Source: Phytohabitans rumicis (lineage in GTDB: Bacteria; Actinomycetota; Actinomycetes; Mycobacteriales; Micromonosporaceae). From it: DNA of 64,000 bases. The notes under the pieces were generated by a model. That model worked only from the letters and a program-made list of their open reading frames with translations. It searched no databases and was not told the origin of the DNA. Positions 44,750 to 52,900 of the stretch are shown here, in pieces (positions within the stretch are counted from its first letter, which is position 1; every line of letters starts with the position of its first letter). Position numbers and translations under genes: made by a program. The stretch is taken from NCBI RefSeq assembly GCF_011764445.1, contig NZ_BLPG01000001.1, forward strand, positions 992,001 to 1,056,000. Reading direction: 5' to 3'.

Positions 44750-45796
44750 ATGGCATTCGCGCGCAACCAGTGGTACGTCGCCGCGTATGGCGACGAGGTC
44801 GGCCGGGATCTGCTCGTGCGAACCGTCCTCGGCGAGCCGCTTGTGCTCTACCGCACCGAGGCCGGGCAGGCGGTCGCGCTCGCCGACCGGTGCGTGCACC
44901 GGCGTTATCCGCTGTCGGCCAGCCGCCTCGACGGCGACACGATCGTGTGCGGCTACCACGGCTTCACCTACGACTCAGGCGGCACCTGCGTGTTCGTACC
45001 CGGGCAGCAGCGGATCCCGCGGACCGCGCGGGTTCCGTCGTACCCGGTGGTGGAGCGGGATTCGTTCGTCTGGGTGTGGATCGGCGAGCCGGACCGGGCC
45101 GATCCGGCCGGCGTCCCGCGGGCGCCGTGGCTGGCCGACCCCGGGTACGCCGTGGTGCGCGGGATGGAGCCGCTCAACGCCCGGTACGGCCTGCTGGTCG
45201 ACAATCTCATGGACCTGTCCCACGAGACCTACCTGCACGGCGGCTATATCGGCACGCCGGAGGTGGCGGACACGCCGATCACCACGCAGGTCGACGAGGA
45301 CCGGGGCGTCGTCTACGTCAGCCGGCGCATGGACGACGCCGCCTGCCCGCCGTTCTACGCGCGGTCGACCGGCATCCAGGGTCGGATCACGCGCTGGCAG
45401 GACATCGAGTATCACCCGCCGTGCCTGTACCTGCTGCACAGCCGGATCGCGCCGCAGGGTGTCTACCCGCCGGCGGACGGCCCGGACAGCGCGGCCTTCC
45501 ATGCCGAGATCGTGTACGCCATCACACCGTCCACTGAGGACACCACGTACGACTTCTGGGCGGTGGCCCGGGATTTCGCGATCGACGACGAGTCGGTCGG
45601 CGAGTACCTGCGCACCAGCAACCACACCGTGGTCATGCAGGACGTCACCGCGCTGAACCTACTGGAGCGGGTCATCGCGGCCGAGCCGGACAAGTACCAG
45701 GAGCTAAGCATCAACATCGACACCGGTGGCCTGGCCGCCCGGCGCATGCTGGCCCGGCTGGTCGAGGCCGGGGCGCCGCAGAGAGCGCTCCAGTGA
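44750..45796 (+). CDS. Rieske [2Fe-2S] oxygenase, vanillate O-demethylase type
   Basis: This 348-residue oxygenase has the Rieske centre C48-x-H50 and C67-x2-H70 (RCVHRRYPLSASRLDGD, IVCGYHGFTYDSGG) and the iron site DLSHETYLH with an upstream Asp. The architecture is that of VanA and related aryl-methyl-ether demethylases, which release formaldehyde from methoxy-aromatics. It starts at an ATG behind AGGAGG. It is coupled to a 65-codon gene and a reductase, so it gets electrons from the VanB-like protein two genes on. The exact substrate is inferred from context (a methoxybenzoate). Confidence 0.9.
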   Translation: MAFARNQWYVAAYGDEVGRDLLVRTVLGEPLVLYRTEAGQAVALADRCVHRRYPLSASRLDGDTIVCGYHGFTYDSGGTCVFVPGQQRIPRTARVPSYPVVERDSFVWVWIGEPDRADPAGVPRAPWLADPGYAVVRGMEPLNARYGLLVDNLMDLSHETYLHGGYIGTPEVADTPITTQVDEDRGVVYVSRRMDDAACPPFYARSTGIQGRITRWQDIEYHPPCLYLLHSRIAPQGVYPPADGPDSAAFHAEIVYAITPSTEDTTYDFWAVARDFAIDDESVGEYLRTSNHTVVMQDVTALNLLERVIAAEPDKYQELSINIDTGGLAARRMLARLVEAGAPQRALQ

Positions 45797-45990
45797 CCGA
45801 GCGGGTGTACCGCGTGCGCTGGATGCCCGGCACCGACACCCTGTTCGGCGTCTGCCACTGCGGTGCGGAACGCGCCGCGCAGGAGCCGGTGCAGCTGTGG
45901 GACTGGCTGCTCGGCCACCCGGCCGGCCACGAGCCGCCCGATGGGGCGACCAACGAGCGGCCACGCGACGCGGAGCGGGTGCCGGCATGA
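45793..45990 (+). CDS. Small protein between oxygenase and reductase
   Basis: This 65-residue protein starts at a GTG overlapping the oxygenase stop (GTGA); its own stop overlaps the reductase ATG. It opens VYRVRWMPGTDTLFGVCHCG and contains one CHCGAE motif and a WDWLLGHPAGHEP segment. I recognise no family. The CxC plus His residues could bind metal. Perfect coupling on both sides argues that it is a real component, perhaps an assembly or electron-transfer helper. Confidence 0.7.
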   Translation: MTERVYRVRWMPGTDTLFGVCHCGAERAAQEPVQLWDWLLGHPAGHEPPDGATNERPRDAERVPA

Positions 45991-46925
45991 CCGCGACGGA
46001 CCTGGTCGTCGCGCGGCGGGAGGCGGTCGCAACGGGCGTGCTGGTGCTCGCGCTGTGCCGCCCGGACGGCGGCACCCTGCCGGAGTGGGCGCCGGGCGCC
46101 CACCTCGACCTCGTGCTGGGCCCCGATCTGGTACGCCAGTACTCGTTGTGCGGCGACCCGGGCGACCGGTCGGTGCTGGAGGTGGCGGTGCAGTTGGAGG
46201 CGGGCGGGCGCGGCGGCTCCCGCTTCGTGCACGAGCGGCTCGCCGTGGGCGGTACGGTGCGGGTCGCCGGGCCGCGCAACCACCTCCCGCTCGTCGACGC
46301 GCCGCGGTACCTGTTCATCGCGGGCGGCATCGGCATCACCCCGATCAGGCCGATGGTCGCCGCAGCGGACGCCGCCGGTGCCGACTGGTGCTTGGCGTAC
46401 GGCGGCCGGACCCGCGCGTCCATGGCCTTCGCCGAGCAGTTGCACGGCAAGTACGGCCGCCGGGTCGGCCTGTGCCCGCAGGACGAGACCGGGCTGCTCG
46501 ACCTGGACACGCTGCTGGACAAGCCGGTGCCGGGGACGGCGGTCTACTGCTGCGGGCCGGAGCCGCTGATCGCCGCCGTCGAGGAGCGCTGCCGGGCCCG
46601 GCCGCCCGGCACCCTGCACGTCGAGCGCTTCGCACCCAAACGGGTGGACGCCGGCGGCACCGCCTTCGAGGTGGAGCTGGCCCTTTCTGGCAGGACCGTC
46701 ACCGTACGCCCGGACCGGTCCATCCTGGCCGCGCTCGAGGAGGCCGGCGTCGCGGTGCTGTCCTCCTGCCGCGAGGGCACGTGCGGCACCTGCGAGACCG
46801 TCGTGCTGGGCGGCGTGCCCGACCACCGGGACAGCCTGCTCACCGAGGACGAGCGGGCGGCCGGCGACACCATGATGATCTGCGTGTCCCGAGCCCGTAC
46901 CCCACGGCTCGTCCTCGAGCTCTGA
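45987..46925 (+). CDS. Phthalate-dioxygenase-reductase family protein, VanB type
   Basis: This 312-residue reductase has a flavin barrel (VRQYSLCGDPGD), an NAD domain (YLFIAGGIGITPIRPM, AVYCCGPEPLI) and a C-terminal plant-type ferredoxin with CREGTCGTC and a distal Cys in MMICVSRA. It passes electrons from NADH to the Rieske oxygenase encoded two genes upstream. Confidence 0.93.
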   Translation: MTATDLVVARREAVATGVLVLALCRPDGGTLPEWAPGAHLDLVLGPDLVRQYSLCGDPGDRSVLEVAVQLEAGGRGGSRFVHERLAVGGTVRVAGPRNHLPLVDAPRYLFIAGGIGITPIRPMVAAADAAGADWCLAYGGRTRASMAFAEQLHGKYGRRVGLCPQDETGLLDLDTLLDKPVPGTAVYCCGPEPLIAAVEERCRARPPGTLHVERFAPKRVDAGGTAFEVELALSGRTVTVRPDRSILAALEEAGVAVLSSCREGTCGTCETVVLGGVPDHRDSLLTEDERAAGDTMMICVSRARTPRLVLEL

Positions 46926-46945
46926 CCAGCGGCGATGATAGAGCT

Positions 46946-47716
46946 ATGCCCGGCCGTTCCGTCACCAGCAAGGTGCTGGCGCTGCTGGACGCGTTCGGCC
47001 CGGCCAGCCCGGCGCTGACGCTCAGCGAGCTGGCCCGCCGGGCTGGCGTGTCGCTGCCCACCGCGTACCGCCGGGTGGCCGAGCTGGTCGAGTAGGGCGC
47101 GCTGGAGCGCGGCGACGACGGCCGGTACCGGATCGGGCTACGGCTGTGGGAGGTGGCCTCGCTCGCCCCGCGCGGGCTGGGGCTGCGCGAGCTGGCCATG
47201 CCGACCATGGAGGACCTCTACGAGGTCACCCACGAGAACGTGCAGCTCGCCGTCCGGCAAGGGCTGGAGCTGGTGTTCGTCGAGCGGATCGCCGGCCACT
47301 ACGCGGTGCCGGTGCTGACCCGGGTCGGCGGCCGCTTCGCGCTGCACGCCACCGGCGTCGGCCTGGTCCTGCTCGCCCACGCCCCCGCCGACGTGCAGGA
47401 ACAGGTCCTCGCCGCGCCACTCACCGCGTACACGGAAAAGACAGTGACCGACCCGCGGCGGCTGCGCGCGGTCCTCGCCGGCGTGCGCCGCGACGGCTAC
47501 GCGGTCAGCGACCGCCAGGTCACGATGGACGCCTTTTCGGTGGCCGCACCGATCCACGGCCCGGACGGCGCCGTGGTGGCCGCGGTGTCGCTGGTGGTCT
47601 CCTACGACCGCGCCAATGTGGTCTCGCTGGCGCCGCTGGTGCGGGCGGCCGGTCGGACGATCTCCCGCGCCCTCGCGCCAGCGGTCAGCTCGCGATCACC
47701 GACAGACGCTCCGTGA
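46946..47716 (+). pseudogene. IclR family regulator broken by an amber codon
   Basis: The reading frame encodes a full IclR protein: winged helix (SVTSKVLALLDAFG, LTLSELARRAGVSLPTAYRR) and effector domain (LAMPTMEDLYEVTHENVQLA, VAAVSLVVSYDRANVVSLAP). A TAG at 47093-47095 falls between LVE and GALERGDDGRY, where the family normally has Trp. A single TGG-to-TAG change explains it. The rest is undamaged, so the mutation is recent, suppressed, or an error. The 3' end overlaps the end of the convergent IclR gene. Confidence 0.85.
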
Positions 47717-48488
47717 TCTGGTGTGCGGTGGCCAGCACCTGCCGCACGATCTCGGCCTCGGCCTCGGGGCTCACCCGGGACGCGAGTGCGGCGACGCTGA
47801 CGGCGGCGACGACCTGGTCGTGCTCGTCCCGGATGGGCGCGGCGATGCCGATCACGTCCGGGTCCAGCTCGGCCCGCGTGATCGAGTATCCGGCCCGCTG
47901 GATCTCGGCGAGCCGGGCCATGATGGCTTCCACGTCGGTGAGCGTGGCGGGGGTGAACCGCCGCAGCTCGGCGGCGTCCAGCAGCCGGCGGGTCTCCTCG
48001 GGCGGGCTCCATGCGAGCAGCACCAGCGCCGACGCGCCGGCGTTGATCGGCAGCGAGCTGCCCCGCTCGTACGAGATCCGCACCGCGCGGGTGCCGGCCT
48101 CCGCGCGGTCCACGCAGACGACGAGGTCGCCGGTGCGCCGGGTCAGCAGCACGGTCTCGTGCACCGCCTCGGACAGCGCCGCCATCTGCGGCATGGCGAC
48201 CTCGGAGAGGCCGTAGCTGCGCCGGGCCAGCCGGGCGATCTCCAGGACGCGCAGGCCGAGCCGGAAGCCGCCGCCCGGTGCCTCCTCCAGGAACCGGGTG
48301 GTGACCAGGCTCTGCAGGTACCGGTACGCGGTGGAGCGCGCCACGCCCAGCCGCTCGGCCACGGCGCTTCCGGAGATGACCGGCTGGGTCTCGGTGAACA
48401 TCATGAGGATGTCGAGCGCCCGGTCGGCGGTCGAGTTGCGCTCCCGGTAACCACTCAGCTGGGACCCCGTTCCTGACATGTGCGACAA
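47685..48488 (-). CDS. IclR family transcriptional regulator
   Basis: This 267-residue protein has a helix-turn-helix (TADRALDILMMFTETQ, AVAERLGVARSTAYRYLQSL) and an IclR effector domain (RAVRISYERGSSLPINAGAS, GIAAPIRDEHDQVVAAVSVA). It leads the minus-strand side of the aromatic cluster and, with the other IclR gene dead, is the likely remaining regulator of both arms. ATG at 48479 is an alternative start. Confidence 0.92.
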   Translation of the reverse strand: MSHMSGTGSQLSGYRERNSTADRALDILMMFTETQPVISGSAVAERLGVARSTAYRYLQSLVTTRFLEEAPGGGFRLGLRVLEIARLARRSYGLSEVAMPQMAALSEAVHETVLLTRRTGDLVVCVDRAEAGTRAVRISYERGSSLPINAGASALVLLAWSPPEETRRLLDAAELRRFTPATLTDVEAIMARLAEIQRAGYSITRAELDPDVIGIAAPIRDEHDQVVAAVSVAALASRVSPEAEAEIVRQVLATAHQITERLSVIAS

Positions 48489-48497
48489 GATACCCGC

Positions 48498-49334
48498 CTA
48501 TACGCCATCCGTCGCTACGAGGTTGCGCAGCTCCCCCACGCCCTCCACCACGGTCACCAACTCCTGTCCGGGGCGCAGGAACACCTTGGGGTCGCGGCCG
48601 GCGCCCACGCCGCCCGGCGTGCCGGTGCAGATCAGGTCGCCGGGCCGCAGCGTGATGATGACGCTGACGTACGCGATGATGTCGGCCACGTCGAAGAGCA
48701 GGTCGGCGGTGGTGGACTTCTGCATGGTGTGGCCGTCGACGGCGCAGCTGATGGTCAGGCCGGAGCCGCCCGCGGGCAGCTCGTCGGCGGTCACGAGAGC
48801 CGGGCCGACCGGGGTGGTGGCCTCGAACGTCTTGCCGGACAGGAACTCCCGGGTGCGGTGCTGCCAGTCGCGCGCGGTCACGTCGTTGACGACGGTGTAG
48901 CCGGCGACGTGGTCCAGGGCCCGGTCGGTCGGCACGTCGCGGCCGGACCGTCCGATCACGACACCCAACTCGGCCTCCCAGTCCAGCTCGTCGCTGACCG
49001 CGGGCGCGCGGATCTCGTCGCGGGCGCCGATGAGCGCGCCGTCGTACTTGGCGAACAGCGTCGGGAATCGTGGCGTGGGGCGGCCCATCTCCTTGATGTG
49101 CGAGGCGTAGTTGAGCCCCAGGCAAATGATCTTGTTCGGGTACGGGATGACCGGGGCGAGGGACGCGGCGGCGAGCGGCACCCGCTCACCGTCGACAGCG
49201 GCCGCGCGCGCCAGCCAGTCGTCCCCGCTCGCCAGCAGCGCGCCGACGTCGGCGTACGGCAGCAGCACGAGTTCGTCACCGTCCTGTCGGGCGGCGGCGG
49301 TCCGGCCGGCGGTGCGGATGGTGCTGAGCCTCAT
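48498..49334 (-). CDS. Fumarylacetoacetate hydrolase family protein
   Basis: This 278-residue enzyme has the FAH core: ICLGLNYASHIKEMG, the metal ligands in DELDWEAELGVVIG, VVNDVTARDWQ and the C-terminal LICTGTPGGVGAGRDP and FLRPGQELVTVVEGVGELRN. In ring-cleavage pathways this family hydrolyses acylpyruvates or hydrates or decarboxylates oxo-dienoates. It overlaps the FAD monooxygenase stop by 4 bases and so acts in the same route, probably on the ring-opened product. Confidence 0.93.
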   Translation of the reverse strand: MRLSTIRTAGRTAAARQDGDELVLLPYADVGALLASGDDWLARAAAVDGERVPLAAASLAPVIPYPNKIICLGLNYASHIKEMGRPTPRFPTLFAKYDGALIGARDEIRAPAVSDELDWEAELGVVIGRSGRDVPTDRALDHVAGYTVVNDVTARDWQHRTREFLSGKTFEATTPVGPALVTADELPAGGSGLTISCAVDGHTMQKSTTADLLFDVADIIAYVSVIITLRPGDLICTGTPGGVGAGRDPKVFLRPGQELVTVVEGVGELRNLVATDGV

Positions 49335-50929
49335 CGGCGTACTCCTTCGATCTGGGGCAACAGGGGGTGCAAGGCCGCGCCGACGCGCGCGGCCTGGGCG
49401 GGTGGGAACACGGCCGCGATCAGGCGGTCCGGGCGGACCAGGACGAACCGGCCGGCCAGGTCGGCGCAGATGGCCTGTAACTGGCCGTCGGCGTCCGCGA
49501 TGCCGGCGCGGCCGGCCCGGTCGCGGGGCGCGCGGTCGTCGAGGACGACGTCGATGCGGGTGGCCGCGGGCAGTCCGGCCCGCTCCGCGCCGGTCCAGCC
49601 GTCTTCGGGTACGTCGATGCCGAGCAGGCTCCAGCCGGTGCCGAGGACGTCGTCGAGGCGGGTGACCCGGTGCTCCGGCCCGTGCAGCACCCTCGGCTGC
49701 GGCAGCGACGTGCCGACCAGGGGCGATGCGGTGCCGTCCAGGAGGATCACCGCGCTGGAGCGGACCCGGGTGGCCGGCCGGTACCGCATCTCGGTGAGGT
49801 AGCGGCGCCCGCGCCGCGTGCGCATGGCCCCGCGCACGACCAGGTCGCGCAGCCACGCCCGGCGGCGGTCGGTGGTCATGACGATGCGGCCGAGCCGGAC
49901 GGACAGCTCGATCACCGCTCGGGCGTGCGGGCGACGCTCGGCGTCGTACGTGTCCAGCAGCGCGTCGCCGGCCCGGCCGGCCAGCACCTCGGCCAGCTTC
50001 CAGCACAGGTTCGCCGCGTCCCGCAGGCCGGAGTTGAGGCCCTGCCCGGCGAACGGCGGCATCATGTGCGCGGCGTCCCCCAGCAGGAAGCACCGGCCCT
50101 CGCGCAGCCGGTCGGCCAGCAGCGCGTGGAAGCGGTACGCGACGGCCCGCTCCACCTGCTCGGGCGTGATCTCCCGGTACGGCCGCAGCAGCTCGCGCAG
50201 CAGCTCGAACGGCGGCCGCCGCCCCGGCGCACACTCGCCCGGCCGGAGCAGGAACTCGTACCGGCAGCGGCCGTCGCGGCCCGGCACGATGACGTGCGGT
50301 CGCCGGGGGTCGCCGTGGTGCATGCCGTACCGCTGGTCGTGCGGGTCCGCGAGGGTGTCCGCGACCAGCCAGACGTCCTCGAAGCTGCGCCCGCGCATCG
50401 GGATGCCGACCAGCTCCCGGACCATGCTGCGGCCGCCGTCGCAGCCGAGCACGTATGCCACGTCGAGCGGCTCGGTCGGCCCGCCGTCGCTGGGTTGCAG
50501 CCACACCCGTACCCGGTCCGGCTCCTGTCGCAGCGCGGTCAGGCGGGTCTCGAAGCGCTGCTCGACCCGCTCGAAGCGGCGCAGCTCGGCGCGGAGCACC
50601 CGCTCGAAGTCGGGCTGCGCGAACGGGTTCTTGAACGGGTGCCCGAAACGGTGCCCGCCGGTGCCCCGGGCGTGCACGAGCGGCCGGCCGCGGGCACCGA
50701 AGTACCGCGTCCCGGTGCCCGGCACGATGATCGGGTATATCGCGGCGTCCAGCCCGGCGAGCTGCATGATACGCAGCGACTCGTCGTCGAGGCTGATGGC
50801 CTTGGCGTCGTCGCTGGTGCCGGCGTTGCGCTCCACCAGCAGCACCCGCACGCCCATCGAGCCCAGCAGGTTCGCCGCGGTCAGGCCGGTGGGGCCGGCG
50901 CCGACGACCAGCACGGGCAGGTCCGCCAT
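49331..50929 (-). CDS. FAD-dependent aromatic hydroxylase, MhpA/PheA type
   Basis: This 532-residue flavoprotein monooxygenase has VLVVGAGPTGLTAANLLGSM (FAD loop), the DG motif LGCDGGRSMVRE, the GD motif FLLGDAAHMMPPFAGQGLNS and a C-terminal thioredoxin-like domain. Such enzymes add a hydroxyl group ortho to a phenolic OH using NAD(P)H. It would make the catechol or hydroquinone opened by the adjacent VOC dioxygenase. Confidence 0.92.
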   Translation of the reverse strand: MADLPVLVVGAGPTGLTAANLLGSMGVRVLLVERNAGTSDDAKAISLDDESLRIMQLAGLDAAIYPIIVPGTGTRYFGARGRPLVHARGTGGHRFGHPFKNPFAQPDFERVLRAELRRFERVEQRFETRLTALRQEPDRVRVWLQPSDGGPTEPLDVAYVLGCDGGRSMVRELVGIPMRGRSFEDVWLVADTLADPHDQRYGMHHGDPRRPHVIVPGRDGRCRYEFLLRPGECAPGRRPPFELLRELLRPYREITPEQVERAVAYRFHALLADRLREGRCFLLGDAAHMMPPFAGQGLNSGLRDAANLCWKLAEVLAGRAGDALLDTYDAERRPHARAVIELSVRLGRIVMTTDRRRAWLRDLVVRGAMRTRRGRRYLTEMRYRPATRVRSSAVILLDGTASPLVGTSLPQPRVLHGPEHRVTRLDDVLGTGWSLLGIDVPEDGWTGAERAGLPAATRIDVVLDDRAPRDRAGRAGIADADGQLQAICADLAGRFVLVRPDRLIAAVFPPAQAARVGAALHPLLPQIEGVRR

Positions 50930-50931
50930 GG

Positions 50932-51426
50932 CTACTGGACCGGCTGGTAGGCCGGGCCGCCGTCGGACAGCAACCCCTCGGCCTCGGCGAGCACGGCGGC
51001 CGGGTCCTGGTCGAGGTTGAGGCTCTTGCGGAACGGCTGCCGCACGTCGCGTTCGATGCGCAGGTAGACCTCGTTGCGGTTGCCTTCGGGGTCGAAGAAG
51101 TAGATCCCGATCGCGTTGCCGTGCGTGACTTCCTGCTGGACCTCGATCCCCTCGTCCCGGAACCGGCGGTGAAACTCCAAAATGGACTCCAGCGAGTCGA
51201 CCCGCCAGGAGACCTGGTGCGTCAACCTGGTCCCGTGCGGCGCGGTCCGCCCTTTCTGCAGCACGAACTCGTGGTGCTCCTGCTCGGGGCGCGAGGACAG
51301 GAAGACGATGCCCAACTCGTCGTCCTCGTCGGTGACGGCCAGGCCGAGCACGCGGGTGTAGAAGTCGCGCATCCTCGGCAGGTCGTCGACCCAGAAGCCG
51401 GTGTGGCCCAGTCCGGTGATTGCCAT
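50932..51426 (-). CDS. VOC-type extradiol dioxygenase-like protein
   Basis: This 164-residue single-module VOC protein has GLGHTGFWVDDLPRMRDFYT, RLTHQVSWRVDSLE and FFDPEGNRNEVYLRIE, giving the His, His, Glu iron triad of extradiol dioxygenases. Two-module proteins are usual for ring-cleaving enzymes; one-module versions exist. Position between hydroxylase and NTF2-like genes supports ring cleavage. Confidence 0.85.
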   Translation of the reverse strand: MAITGLGHTGFWVDDLPRMRDFYTRVLGLAVTDEDDELGIVFLSSRPEQEHHEFVLQKGRTAPHGTRLTHQVSWRVDSLESILEFHRRFRDEGIEVQQEVTHGNAIGIYFFDPEGNRNEVYLRIERDVRQPFRKSLNLDQDPAAVLAEAEGLLSDGGPAYQPVQ

Positions 51427-51441
51427 GTTTCTCCCTTGTGG

Positions 51442-52011
51442 TCAGTCGATGAGCGGGGTGAGGATCCGCGCCGCCATCGCCGGGGTGACGACCTGCTCGG
51501 GGCGCAGCTTCTCGATGGTGCGGCTGGCCGCGTCCTCGTAGATGTGCTCGCCGATGAGCCGGCAGTCCTCGTCGTACGGCCAGAACGAGGCCATGTAGTG
51601 GGTGAGCTGGTACCAGGCGTCGGGGTCGTCGACGTCCTCGCCCTGCGCGGCGAGCACGTGCCCGGGCAGGTAGTTGCCGAACAGCGACTCGATCGCCAGA
51701 CCCCAGTCGGCGATCGCGATGCGCTCCTCGATCGGGCCGAAGACGTTCAGGCCGCGGTCGGCGATGTCCTGGTAGAACTTGCCGATCTCGTCCAGGCCGG
51801 TCAGGTGCACCGAGCGGCCGTTCTCGTTGATCCGGTAGACCGGCCGGTCGACGACCATCCGTGGGGTGAGGATCTCCTGCCACCGGCCGGAGACCTCCAG
51901 CAGCGCGTGCCGGCGGAAGTTGGTCAGGATGGCCCGGTGCCGCGGGTTGTCGGTCCGGGCGAGCAGCTCGTCCGGGGCCTTGACGACGTCGCGTACGTCA
52001 AACGTCCGCAT
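51442..52011 (-). CDS. NTF2/SnoaL-like protein
   Basis: This 189-residue protein has a cone-shaped NTF2-like core (ARTDNPRHRAILTNFRRHAL, EIGKFYQDIADRGLNVF, YMASFWPYDEDCRLIGEHIY). Relatives are the small subunits of ring-hydroxylating dioxygenases and polyketide cyclases. Catalytic role unclear; it overlaps the upstream SDR stop by 14 bases and so belongs to the same operon. Confidence 0.78.
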   Translation of the reverse strand: MRTFDVRDVVKAPDELLARTDNPRHRAILTNFRRHALLEVSGRWQEILTPRMVVDRPVYRINENGRSVHLTGLDEIGKFYQDIADRGLNVFGPIEERIAIADWGLAIESLFGNYLPGHVLAAQGEDVDDPDAWYQLTHYMASFWPYDEDCRLIGEHIYEDAASRTIEKLRPEQVVTPAMAARILTPLID

Positions 52012-52792
52012 GCGCGCTCCTTGGGTAGGTGGTGGGTGCGACCGGGTCGGTCGCGTCGAGTCCGCCGTCGACGACCAGGACGGCGCCGGTCAGGTAGCTC
52101 GCCTCGGCGCTGAGCAGGAAGGCCACCGCGGCGGCGACCTCGTCGGGGGTGCCCATGCGGCCGAGCGGACTGCGGGCGTGCAGGTCCGCCAGGGTGTGCG
52201 CGGCGAGGTGCCCGCCCTGCATGGGGGTGTCGATGAGCCCCGGCGCGATCGCGTTGACCCGTATCCCGGCCGGAGCGCCGGCGAGCGCGGCGCTGCGGGC
52301 CAGGCCGATCGCGGCGTGTTTGGTCGCGACGTACGGGGCGATGGCGGCGCTCGGGCGCAGGCCGGCCAGTGATGCGGTGACCACGATGGACCCGCCCGTG
52401 CCCTGCTCGGTCAGCAGCCCCAGCGCGGCCCGGAGGCCGAGGAAGACGCCGCGCTGGTTGACCTCGACGGTGCGGTCGTAGTCGGCGAGGTCGATGTCGG
52501 TGAACGCGGCGTGCGTGCCAGAGATGCCGGCGTTGAGGTGCACGGCGTCGAGCTGGCCGAAGCGGTCGACGGCGGCCCGCAGGTAAGCCTCGACGTCGTC
52601 CGGCTGCGACACGTCGGCCAGGACGGTCAGGGTCTCCCCCGGCACGCCCGCGGCGACGCGGTCAGCGGCGGCCTCGTCGCGGTCCACGAGGACCACGCGC
52701 ATGCCCTCGGCGCCCAGGCGGTGGGCGACGGCCGCGCCGATGCCGCTGCCGGCGCCGGTGACCACCGCGACCCGACCGGTCAGCCCTCGCAT
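51998..52792 (-). CDS. Short-chain dehydrogenase/reductase
   Basis: This 264-residue SDR has TGAGSGIG in the NAD(P) loop, NAGISG, the catalytic Ser in VTASLAGL and the YVATK pair. It is the first gene of the minus-strand aromatic operon and probably oxidises an alcohol intermediate. Divergent from the Liv transporter. Confidence 0.93.
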   Translation of the reverse strand: MRGLTGRVAVVTGAGSGIGAAVAHRLGAEGMRVVLVDRDEAAADRVAAGVPGETLTVLADVSQPDDVEAYLRAAVDRFGQLDAVHLNAGISGTHAAFTDIDLADYDRTVEVNQRGVFLGLRAALGLLTEQGTGGSIVVTASLAGLRPSAAIAPYVATKHAAIGLARSAALAGAPAGIRVNAIAPGLIDTPMQGGHLAAHTLADLHARSPLGRMGTPDEVAAAVAFLLSAEASYLTGAVLVVDGGLDATDPVAPTTYPRSAHADV

Positions 52793-52812
52793 TGCCCCTC
52801 CTCGGTGTTCTG

Positions 52813-52846
52813 AAAAGTAGGACTGGCGTCCCGCAAAAGAGGACTG
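52813..52846. promoter_or_regulatory. Direct repeats in the SDR/Liv divergent promoter
   Basis: AAAAGTAGGACTG and AAAAGAGGACTG start 22 bp apart, two helical turns. TACGCT just after could be a -10 box for the transporter operon. CCGTCAAC also occurs twice 11 bp apart at 52865-52883. IclR proteins often bind such sites. Confidence 0.5.
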
Positions 52847-52900
52847 TACGCTCGCCGCAACATGCCGTCAACGTCCCGTCAACATCCGCGAGGAGGGCTC

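Noticed and set aside
51442-52011. Polyketide cyclase of an aromatic polyketide cluster
   Set aside because: The SnoaL-like fold is shared with dioxygenase small subunits; no ketosynthase or carrier protein lies nearby.
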